From Anaerolineae bacterium (GTDB lineage: Bacteria; Chloroflexota; Anaerolineae; B4-G1; SLSP01), in NCBI GenBank assembly GCA_016927095.1, contig JAFGNI010000672.1, positions 1-20,931 of the forward strand: a stretch of 20,931 bases of DNA. Direction: 5' to 3'. The notes below the pieces were generated by a model that had not been told where the DNA came from, did not search any database, and saw nothing but the letters and a program-made list of their open reading frames with translations. The translations under genes were made by a program, and so were the position numbers. Positions 1 through 7,249 of this stretch are shown piece after piece (within the stretch, counting starts at the first letter, position 1; every line of letters starts with the position of its first letter).

Positions 1-171
1 AACAGCATGGTCTTTGGTCTGATTCTAGGTGCCACAAGGCAGCCAAAAGTGCGCCGCGTCGTGAGTGAGGTTGGTTAGAATAAGGTTAGGAGTTGGCGGG
101 TTCATGCGCGATCGCTTTGGCCCTGGATAGGGCTGTGACGAGGGAACACCATCCGGGGAGGAGGCAACACT

Positions 172-1098
172 ATGACTGTGCTGATTACAACACTTGGTAA
201 CATTAGCATTGAGGATTTGCCAGAGGGCATCGTACTACCGCACGAGCATATCTTCGTTGATCTGCGAAAGCCTGACCATCCCGATCAGGGCCAGGCGCCA
301 GTCGATGAGGTTGTGGCGCTGATGGCTCCGGAGCTGCGTCGCGCTGCAGTCGCCGGCGTGTGTGCCCTAGTTGAGTGCACACCCGTGGGCGTAGGGCGAC
401 GAGCCGACTTCGACATTGCGGTCTCGAAAGCTGCTGGCGTTCCTGTGCTCTTGCCCACCGGTGTCTACCGTGAGCCCTGGATTCCTCCGTGGGTCCACGC
501 GGCCTCTGAGGCTGACCTGACCACGTGGATGGTCGGGGAGCTCCGGGAGGGGATCGAGGACACAGGCATATGCGCAGCCTGGATCAAACTCAGCGCCGGC
601 GATGACGGCATCACGCGCGGTGAGCGCAAGGTGCTCCGCGCGGCGGCCGTGGCCGGTCTAATGACAGGGGCTGTCATCGGAAGTCACACGATTCGGGGCA
701 AGGTCCTTCTCGAGCAGTTGGATGCTGTTGAGGACGTAGGCTACACGGCGAAACGGTTCATCTGGATACACACCCAAGCTGAGCCGGATTTCGGCCTTCA
801 CCTAGCAGCGGCGGCTCGGGGGGCATGGATCGAGTACGATGCGATCGGCACCGAAGGATTCTCAGATGAGGCTGCTATCGACCTCATTCTGCGCATTCTG
901 GATGCGGGCTACGGTGACCAGCTGCTACTGAGCCACGACCGAGGTTGGTATGACCCCGCCAAGCCTGGCGGTGGCACGCCGCGACCGTTTACCTACATTC
1001 CGGATCACTTCCTGCCCAAGCTGGCAACCGCCGGGTTTGATGAGGAGACTGTGGCGAGGCTGACACGCACAAATCCATTCCGCGCATTTGGACGGTGA
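172..1098 (+). CDS. Phosphotriesterase-family metal-dependent hydrolase
   Basis: This 308-residue protein belongs to the phosphotriesterase (PTE) branch of the amidohydrolase superfamily, which are cytoplasmic TIM-barrel enzymes with two metals. All expected ligands are visible: H24 and H26 in LPHEH, carboxylated-lysine candidate K139 in WIKLS, H172 in SHT, H200 in WIHTQ, and D256 in LLSHDRGW. Length and motif order match full-length family members, and there is no signal peptide. The ATG start is well supported by a GGGGAGGAGG ribosome site at 155-164, seven bases upstream. A possible TAGAAT -10 box lies at 76-81, without a convincing -35. Known members hydrolyse lactones, phosphotriesters or carboxylic esters, and the substrate cannot be read from sequence. 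It is followed directly by a convergent gene, and no pathway partner is adjacent. Confidence 0.88.
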   Translation: MTVLITTLGNISIEDLPEGIVLPHEHIFVDLRKPDHPDQGQAPVDEVVALMAPELRRAAVAGVCALVECTPVGVGRRADFDIAVSKAAGVPVLLPTGVYREPWIPPWVHAASEADLTTWMVGELREGIEDTGICAAWIKLSAGDDGITRGERKVLRAAAVAGLMTGAVIGSHTIRGKVLLEQLDAVEDVGYTAKRFIWIHTQAEPDFGLHLAAAARGAWIEYDAIGTEGFSDEAAIDLILRILDAGYGDQLLLSHDRGWYDPAKPGGGTPRPFTYIPDHFLPKLATAGFDEETVARLTRTNPFRAFGR

Positions 1099-1458
1099 TC
1101 AGACGATCCAGGTCATCAACACCACCGCCACCTCAATTCCGAGAGTCCTAGCGTAGATTCGCCAAGAGCGCTCGGTGCCGAAGTTGCGTGCGTGATACTC
1201 GGCCCCGCCAATGGTCACAGCGACGGCCACCATCGCTAGGAACATCACCATCAACTGGCGGATCGCCACAATGCTGTAGTAGGCCTGGCCCGGCGCACCG
1301 TAGTCGGCCCAGAAAGCTGCATAGACTCCCGTGGCCAGGTCGATGATCAGCGGGATCATTGCCACACTCAGCCCGCTGGTAGCCAGCCAGAGAATCACGG
1401 CAAGGGCCACAGAGGCAGGAGAACGACGCTCCAAGTCTGGGTCTTGTTTCGCAACCAT
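1099..1458 (-). CDS. Small membrane protein with about three transmembrane helices
   Basis: A 119-residue hydrophobic protein of unrecognised family. A short charged cytosolic start (KQDPDLERR) is followed by hydrophobic stretches at about residues 15-45, 65-88 and 103-119, the last ending at the C-terminus in MTWIV. The start at 1458 is preferred over an upstream in-frame ATG at 1536 because AGGAAGGG sits just before it and overlaps the TAG stop of the upstream glycosyltransferase gene. The upstream extension is basic, non-hydrophobic and lies inside that gene. The 10-bp spacing and shared ribosome site suggest translational coupling, so it is probably an accessory membrane protein of that glycosyltransferase. 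That role is inference. Its TGA stop abuts the stop of the convergent hydrolase gene. Confidence 0.75.
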   Translation of the reverse strand: MVAKQDPDLERRSPASVALAVILWLATSGLSVAMIPLIIDLATGVYAAFWADYGAPGQAYYSIVAIRQLMVMFLAMVAVAVTIGGAEYHARNFGTERSWRIYARTLGIEVAVVLMTWIV

Positions 1459-1468
1459 CTTGCCCTTC

Positions 1469-3589
1469 CTAGGGTTCTGTGCTCGCCGTGGGAGCAACCG
1501 TGCCCTTCGGTTCGCACCGCGATGGTAACCAGACAAGTGTGCCCATGACCTGGCTGCGAACCGTGCCTAGATAGGGCGATGGGTTGAGAGCTCCGATCTC
1601 TGCAATTGCCACAGGCAGCGGGGCATCGGTTTCGTCCGCATAGCCGACCAGCGCCGCCGGGAAGCCGCCATCTTCGAGCGCCGGCAGGATTGCGAAGCGG
1701 ACGTGGGGCCAGACCGGTCCGGACGCTGAACGCCGGCTCTGGTAGCCGAGGGTGGAGCCACGGTCCACCTGGACGCCGCTCGAACCTGGCGCCCACTCCT
1801 CCGGGATGTTCATCATGTCGGCATAGAACGTCCAGATCTGGCGTTCCGGGTCAAGTGGGTCTTGGTGCCGGATCGCGAGCGCGTCCTCCCATGTCTCGCG
1901 CCGCAGCAGAGCGCCGTCGGCAACGGCACGGACTGCTACTTCACCATCGTATCCTTCGCCGAGGAACCAGAGCTCCTTCGTAAACCACCACATGCCGAAC
2001 TCTGCCGAGGTGGGGAGCGCCCATACCGCACCGGGACAGACGGTGTCGGCTGTGGGTGTGACCTCGGCCTCCGGCTTGGGCTGGAATACGACGGTGTCGG
2101 CCGCAAAGTCCACCGCGACATAGGCCCATTTGATGGCCTCAAGCATCTCCGGTGTCCAGCGTGTCTTGTAGACTGGCCAGTCTGGGAAATGATGAACCAT
2201 GATGAGTGGAAACGTCTGATCTGTGATTTCCTCTACCAGGGGAGAGGGATCCCACAGACCTGCCCTAGCCAACTGTGTCAACTCAAACGGCTGGAGGTAG
2301 AGCTGGCGGTTCTGAAGCGCGAGCAAGCCCATGAACTCGTCGGCGAGCACGGGCCCTTCGGCCATCTCGACTGCAAGGGCCAGGCGGTCTATCTCTTGCC
2401 GGGGTTTTAGCCGCCACTTGAGCCCATTCACAGGATCGGTCAACGTCTCATGTACCAACAATCCGACCTGGATTGCGAGTGCAACTTGGACAACAGCAGC
2501 GATCCAGGGCTGCCAGAGGCTCGCACGTGGGTCTGCCCCATCCTTGGGTGTGCCTGAGCTACGGATCCAGCTCACGAGGCTGGCCGCGGTGAGACAGAGC
2601 GCGGCGGAGAGCTCCAACAGGTAGTTCACGTTCGAACCGACCTTGCCGATTGTGGCCCCCGACACAGTCGCCCCGACCAGGTAGGGCAAGACCAGTGGCG
2701 CCATCGGGGCCCGCCTGAAGCCGAAGAGGAGCAGGACCCCGCCCATCAAGACCAGGATGGGGGCGGTGGATAAGAGCCTACTGGCCCAGTCGAGTAGCGT
2801 ATCCATCTCGAAGGTGTTGACATTCGCTGTGATCACGTTGAAGACAAATCCGCCGCCCGTCACTGCTGTCAACAGCGCCAGGAGCGCCAGCCCCAGACCG
2901 CCGACGGTGACAGCGAGTCGGAGAGCCGGCCGCCAGCCATCCTTCACCCAGAGCCAGACGAAGGCGGCGAGCGGTGCGGCGAGGCCATAGGACTGGCGTG
3001 TATAGACAGCTGCGACCAGCAGTAGGGCGGCTGCGAGCCATCCCTTGGGATGCTGTCGCCAGCGGCTCAGAGCCACCAACGCGCCCAGGCTCAAGGCTAA
3101 GGCCAGCATATCCACGCGCAGCAGCGGCGTCCACTGCACGACGTAGGGAAACGCCAAGAAGAGCAAGCCGGCAAGCCAGGCCGTGTTGCGCTGTTCTGTG
3201 TGCGTGTCCACAAGCACGCCCAACAGCAGGGCGCCTGCGATGCCACAGGCGGATGAGAGAAGACGGCCCGGCGTGAACACAGGCCCAAAGATCCACACCC
3301 ACGGCGTCAACGCAAGGACATACAGCGGGGGGTAGTTGGACACAGTGTAGGGGGGGGCCGACAGATCACGCCGATAGATGTTGCGCAGGCGGGCTAGACG
3401 GATCGCCTGATCCAGCAGGGGCCCCTCGCCATAATCCAGAGGATAGGGGAACGCCACACTGAGTGCGATGTAGACGACAAAGACCGTCGTCGATAGGCAT
3501 AGAAACGCCCACAGGGCGATCCGAGCCCCATCCTGGACATAGTCGCCGATCTGTGGATGCTGTGTCGCCATCGGTTTCGAGCGCATCAT
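1469..3589 (-). CDS. GT39/ArnT-like polytopic membrane glycosyltransferase with extra C-terminal domain
   Basis: The N-terminal roughly 380 residues contain some nine to ten hydrophobic helices typical of lipid-linked-sugar glycosyltransferases (GT-C fold, PMT/ArnT/RgtABCD-like). After the first helix comes DYGEG, holding the acidic D-x-x-E signature expected in the first extracytoplasmic loop, followed by SNYPPLY. Such enzymes transfer a sugar from a polyprenyl-phosphate donor on the outer face of the membrane. Residues about 395-500 form a soluble region common in these proteins. A further roughly 190 residues, after a short TPTADT linker, contain no helices and match no domain I recognise. 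The start is uncertain: ATG 3589 follows GGGGCGGGAG, with alternatives ATG 3586 and TTG 3601. A TATAAT promoter lies just upstream. Coupled to the small membrane protein downstream. Confidence 0.82.
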   Translation of the reverse strand: MMRSKPMATQHPQIGDYVQDGARIALWAFLCLSTTVFVVYIALSVAFPYPLDYGEGPLLDQAIRLARLRNIYRRDLSAPPYTVSNYPPLYVLALTPWVWIFGPVFTPGRLLSSACGIAGALLLGVLVDTHTEQRNTAWLAGLLFLAFPYVVQWTPLLRVDMLALALSLGALVALSRWRQHPKGWLAAALLLVAAVYTRQSYGLAAPLAAFVWLWVKDGWRPALRLAVTVGGLGLALLALLTAVTGGGFVFNVITANVNTFEMDTLLDWASRLLSTAPILVLMGGVLLLFGFRRAPMAPLVLPYLVGATVSGATIGKVGSNVNYLLELSAALCLTAASLVSWIRSSGTPKDGADPRASLWQPWIAAVVQVALAIQVGLLVHETLTDPVNGLKWRLKPRQEIDRLALAVEMAEGPVLADEFMGLLALQNRQLYLQPFELTQLARAGLWDPSPLVEEITDQTFPLIMVHHFPDWPVYKTRWTPEMLEAIKWAYVAVDFAADTVVFQPKPEAEVTPTADTVCPGAVWALPTSAEFGMWWFTKELWFLGEGYDGEVAVRAVADGALLRRETWEDALAIRHQDPLDPERQIWTFYADMMNIPEEWAPGSSGVQVDRGSTLGYQSRRSASGPVWPHVRFAILPALEDGGFPAALVGYADETDAPLPVAIAEIGALNPSPYLGTVRSQVMGTLVWLPSRCEPKGTVAPTASTEP

Positions 3590-3622
3590 CTCCCGCCCCA
3601 ATCCATCAGGAGCCGTGTAGAC

Positions 3623-3650
3623 ATTATACGCGAGGCAGGATCCAACACAA
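3623..3650 (-). promoter_or_regulatory. Promoter of the glycosyltransferase gene
   Basis: On the minus strand there is a perfect TATAAT at 3623-3628 and a weaker -35 candidate TTGTGT at 3645-3650, 16 bp apart. The predicted start of transcription near 3616 leaves a leader of about 27 bases before the ATG at 3589, which contains the GGGGCGGGAG ribosome site. The consensus is seen directly; use as a promoter is inferred. Confidence 0.6.
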
Positions 3651-3665
3651 GATGCGAAAGCCTAG

Positions 3666-3694
3666 TAGCCAATTCGGTAAGCTCACACTATACT
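3666..3694 (+). promoter_or_regulatory. Promoter of the DUF6062-like gene, probably leaderless
   Basis: TAGCCA at 3666-3671 and TATACT at 3689-3694 are separated by 17 bp. The ATG of the downstream gene begins at 3702, eight bases after the -10 box, which is where transcription should start. There is no Shine-Dalgarno sequence before this ATG. A leaderless mRNA is therefore the simplest reading. Confidence 0.55.
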
Positions 3695-3701
3695 GGGCAC
3701 T

Positions 3702-4424
3702 ATGAAGCCTAGGTATAGCAGTGAGGCACCTACGCCTCTGCAGACTGAACTGCTGGAGACCATGCAAGGCTGGGGATGTCCGCTATGCCGCCTTGCCAAC
3801 AAGGCGGAGCGTGCCTATATTGAGTCCCTCAACTACGAGCGCGTTCTTGACCTCAAGACTCGCGACGCTCTGAAGGCATCTAGGGGTCTGTGTCACCGGC
3901 ATAGCTTGGTCTGGCGTGATGTGCAGGGCTCAGCCCTCGGGATCGCGATCGTCTATCGCGTGTCAATCCTGGACCTACTGAGGGACACGGCGGGGAGTGA
4001 TGAGGCCCAGTCCGCGGGGCTCTTCCGACGCAGAGAGCCCGCAGTCAGCATAGCCGGGGCGCTCGAGCCTTCAAGCGAATGCCCTGCTTGTCGCATTGGC
4101 CATGAGACGGCGCGGCGATTCAGCGCACTTCTGCTTGAAGGTATGGTCGACGCCACATTTCGGTCGCAGCTGGCAGCTTGCGGTGGACTGTGTCTGCCAC
4201 ACCTACGTGATACGCTCAGGATGCCGGGGGCAAGTCAAGTCAGCGTCCGCTTGTTGAGGTGCCATCGCCAGATCTGGGAGCGGTTGATGGGTGAGCTCGA
4301 GGAGTTCATCCGCAAGAACGACTACAGGTTCAGCGACGAGAGGCTGACGCCCCAGGAGAGCACGTCTTGGACCCGCGCCCTCAGCCTCCTCACGGGATAC
4401 GACAAGGACGATAGCACTGCCTGA
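3702..4424 (+). CDS. DUF6062-like protein with duplicated CxxC...GLCxxH motif
   Basis: A 240-residue soluble protein whose pattern resembles the DUF6062 family of unknown function, recalled from Firmicutes and Chloroflexota. It contains two copies of one unit: C26-P-L-C29 followed 34 residues later by G-L-C64-x-x-H67, and C127-P-A-C130 followed 33 residues later by G-L-C164-x-x-H167. The spacing is nearly identical, which indicates internal duplication, and each unit could bind a metal such as zinc (inference). The segments between are helical, amphipathic and charged. There is no signal peptide or membrane segment, so it is probably cytoplasmic. The ATG at 3702 lacks a ribosome site but sits at the expected transcription start. 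It ends 15 bp from the convergent histidine kinase, leaving no room for a terminator. Function is unknown. Confidence 0.8.
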   Translation: MKPRYSSEAPTPLQTELLETMQGWGCPLCRLANKAERAYIESLNYERVLDLKTRDALKASRGLCHRHSLVWRDVQGSALGIAIVYRVSILDLLRDTAGSDEAQSAGLFRRREPAVSIAGALEPSSECPACRIGHETARRFSALLLEGMVDATFRSQLAACGGLCLPHLRDTLRMPGASQVSVRLLRCHRQIWERLMGELEEFIRKNDYRFSDERLTPQESTSWTRALSLLTGYDKDDSTA

Positions 4425-4439
4425 GGATGCGCGATCTTG

Positions 4440-7217
4440 TTACCGATAGCTCCCTGTTTGGGATCTCGGGCCGGGGTCTGGCGGAGGCTCGTTGTTCTCA
4501 GGAATCGGCAAGCGGATCGCAATTCGGGTGCCTGGGTTCTCCGGGTCATCCGACACGGGGCTAATGGCGTGAACCGTGCCCTGATGGGCCTCAGCAATGG
4601 CCTTCACCAACGCCAGCCCCAAACCCGTCCCCCCGTACTTGCGACGCGGACTCCCGTCCACCTGATAGAAGCGCTCGAATATCCGCTGGAGCTTCTCCTG
4701 GGGCACACCGATCCCGCTGTCCGTGACTGCCAACTCCGCGCAGCCGTCAACGATAGCGAGGTCGGCCCGTATCTCCCCACCAACGGGCGTGAACTTCAGT
4801 GAGTTGCCGATCAGGTTGTCGAGAACGCGTCGGATCTGCACGGGCACACCGTGGATCTCCACGGGCCTGTCCGGTAGGGTGCTTGCCAACGTCAAGCCCT
4901 GTTCCTGCGCCTGGGTGCGGAACTCGGTGACCGTGGTTTCCACGAGCGCACGAAGGTCTACGGTCTCCTTCGTCTCGACCTGTCGCTCCAGATGCCATAG
5001 CAGGGCGATGTCCTCGACCAGACTTCGCAGCATCCGGCTACGCCGGGTAATCACGCCGATCGCAGTAGCCTGCTCTTCCTCCAAGGGGCCGAGTTGTCCG
5101 CTGTCCAGCATCTCTGCGTAGCCCATCACGAGGGCTAAAGGCGTTCTCAGCTCATGGGAGATGTTCTGGATGAGCTCATCCTTGATCACATCAAGCTCTT
5201 CCTGGCGATGCAGTGCATTGGCCATTGCCTCCGCTTGCCGGGCAGCTCGCTCGTAGAATCGGGCATTCTGAATCGCCAGCGCGACTTGCACGCTCAAAGC
5301 CCGCACGAGCTCAGCGTCGGCTGCCGTGAAGCCGCTAGGACGCGAACTCGAGAACGACAGTGCACCGATGAACTCACCGTGCGCCTCAAGGGGCACGTCG
5401 AGTGCAGAGCGCATCTTGCTCTGTGTAGGCAGCACGGTCCCCTCTTCGAGTTCTCTGACCGATTCCCATTCCCGAAAGCGGGCCAATGGCATATCCACGT
5501 CTTTGCGATCCCAGTTTGTCAGCAACTTCGCGATTGCCGCGCCTTGAGAGACAAGCCTGATGTTCAGCTTTGTCAGCCGACTCTGCGACACGCCCTCAGC
5601 TGCCACCGCTGTTAGTCTCTGTGTGGCGCCATCCCACAGGTAGAGCAGGCTGATGTCCGCGTTCAGCGACCTACCAATCTCGCCGAGGGCCCGCGAGGCT
5701 ACCTCCTGCAGCTGCAACGTCTCCGACAGCGTGTGAGATACGCGGTTTAGCGTGCGCAGGCGGTTCCGTTCCTCCTCGAGAGAGGAGATGAGGCGCAGAT
5801 GCTGTAGCGTGGCAGCCACGTGGTCCGCGAAAAGACGCAAGTGACGAGCATCTTCGTCCGAGAAACGACCGCGCTGCTCTGCCTCGGCAACCAACAGGCC
5901 GATGAGTTGCCCGCGCACGATGAGTGGCGCGCCGACATACTCACGCGCGTCGCGGGGAGGGAAGGTGCCGCTATCGATGGGCAACAACTCGACGCTATTG
6001 ACAACGGTCGATTGCCGCAATTCCACTATCTGACCGAACCCGGGAATCTCCTCGATGGGGATGCCGCGGGACACCATCTTGGGGATGGTCGCCGTATCGT
6101 TTCCTGCGTGGGCGTGCGCCTCGATCTGCAGGCTCGGATCCCTAAATAGGACTATATCGGCTGCATCACATGGGAGAATGCGCGCGACTTGCTGTGCCGC
6201 GTTGTTGAGCGCGTGCTGAACTGTCTGAGCCGTAGAGAGTGCCAGCCCCGCCTCCGAAAGGGCCTCCAGCCGGCTGCGCGATGCCTCGCGGGATGTCACA
6301 TCAAGCACAGTCGCAATGACAGCCAGACGCTGCGCGTGGATCGTCCGAGCCCCGTACTCTTCGACATCGAAGGTTGTGCCGTTTTTCCTCAACCCGCGAT
6401 ACTGATAGTGGACGGAACGCACCTGGCCCAGAATGCGTCTCTGGACGTTGTCCCGGACGAGGTCCCGGCTCTCTGGTGCTGCCAGATCCGTGGGGCCGAG
6501 TCTGTCGATGATCTCGCCTGGGGACGCGTAGCCGAAAATGTCTGCAAAGGCGGGGTTCACATACCGGTAAAGGTCGTTCTGGATGAGGACGATGCCGGCC
6601 ATGGAGTTTTCGGCAAGCCGTCGGAACCGCTCCTCGGAGATTCGAAGGGCGGATTCAGCTTGGTGCGTACGAGACTCCACCTCCATCGTCTCGATCGCGA
6701 AACCCAAATCATGCGCCAGTTCCTCGAGGATCTCGATTTCCTCGGCTTCCAAGCCTTCATCCGTATGCGAGCAGGCCACCAGCACGAATGTGCTGTTGTT
6801 GTTGACCCGTGCGGGGAACGCCGATGCCCGCCACGTCAGCGCCTCGCTCTTGTGGGGGAGCTCTGCTAACGGCTCGTGCACGACGTTTTCGTATACCTCA
6901 GCTGCGCGGATGGCGATATCGCGGAGGCGCGACATCGTCGCCGGTGGTATGGTTTCAGCACCGGCAGTTGAGGGGTCTGTCTGCACGATGTCCGCAGCGC
7001 TCTGGCTGGCGCCGCGAACGACCTCTCCGCGACGGTTGATCTCGCCCAGCCAGACCAGGTCGTAGCTGAGTTGGTCGCAGATGATGCGGCTGGCGTCGTT
7101 CAGTAGTTGTGTTCTGTCGTCGCGCACCCTCAGGATCGTCTGATTGACGCGACTTAGGGCGGTCAGGAGGCGGTTGATGCGTCGCAAGTATGCGTATGTC
7201 ACGGCGTCTGGACTCAC
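4440..7217 (-). CDS. Soluble GAF/PAS hybrid sensor histidine kinase
   Basis: A 925-residue histidine kinase without transmembrane helices, hence a cytoplasmic sensor. Order of domains: a GAF-like region (about 25-180), PAS (about 195-310, with ERFRRLAENS and a PAC-like end), GAF (about 320-480), a second clear GAF (about 490-655), a short coiled linker, HisKA (about 675-740) and HATPase_c (about 785-905). The phospho-accepting histidine is H688 in ISHELRTP. The ATP-lid motifs are intact: N-box NLIGNSLKF, G1 DSGIG, F-box FERFYQ and G2 GGTGLGLAL. It should autophosphorylate and pass phosphate to a response regulator, but no receiver-domain gene lies nearby. The start is GTG, with GAGGT five to six bases upstream; the in-frame ATG further up runs into a stop. 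It begins 32 bp after the deaminase gene and is probably cotranscribed with it. Confidence 0.92.
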   Translation of the reverse strand: MSPDAVTYAYLRRINRLLTALSRVNQTILRVRDDRTQLLNDASRIICDQLSYDLVWLGEINRRGEVVRGASQSAADIVQTDPSTAGAETIPPATMSRLRDIAIRAAEVYENVVHEPLAELPHKSEALTWRASAFPARVNNNSTFVLVACSHTDEGLEAEEIEILEELAHDLGFAIETMEVESRTHQAESALRISEERFRRLAENSMAGIVLIQNDLYRYVNPAFADIFGYASPGEIIDRLGPTDLAAPESRDLVRDNVQRRILGQVRSVHYQYRGLRKNGTTFDVEEYGARTIHAQRLAVIATVLDVTSREASRSRLEALSEAGLALSTAQTVQHALNNAAQQVARILPCDAADIVLFRDPSLQIEAHAHAGNDTATIPKMVSRGIPIEEIPGFGQIVELRQSTVVNSVELLPIDSGTFPPRDAREYVGAPLIVRGQLIGLLVAEAEQRGRFSDEDARHLRLFADHVAATLQHLRLISSLEEERNRLRTLNRVSHTLSETLQLQEVASRALGEIGRSLNADISLLYLWDGATQRLTAVAAEGVSQSRLTKLNIRLVSQGAAIAKLLTNWDRKDVDMPLARFREWESVRELEEGTVLPTQSKMRSALDVPLEAHGEFIGALSFSSSRPSGFTAADAELVRALSVQVALAIQNARFYERAARQAEAMANALHRQEELDVIKDELIQNISHELRTPLALVMGYAEMLDSGQLGPLEEEQATAIGVITRRSRMLRSLVEDIALLWHLERQVETKETVDLRALVETTVTEFRTQAQEQGLTLASTLPDRPVEIHGVPVQIRRVLDNLIGNSLKFTPVGGEIRADLAIVDGCAELAVTDSGIGVPQEKLQRIFERFYQVDGSPRRKYGGTGLGLALVKAIAEAHQGTVHAISPVSDDPENPGTRIAIRLPIPENNEPPPDPGPRSQTGSYR

Positions 7218-7249
7218 AGCTACCTCACGTGCATGTCTGTCTGGGTGGT

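Noticed and set aside
108..115. GCGATCGC octamer, as in cyanobacterial HIP1 repeats
   Set aside because: Only an isolated copy is noted, and a similar GATCGCGATC at 3941-3950 lies in a gene. Both are expected by chance in this composition.
1862..2410. 182-codon open frame on the plus strand
   Set aside because: Antisense to the glycosyltransferase C-terminal half. No independent coding evidence.
6189..6869. 226-codon open frame on the plus strand
   Set aside because: Antisense to the PAS/GAF part of the histidine kinase, with no promoter, ribosome site or recognisable domain.
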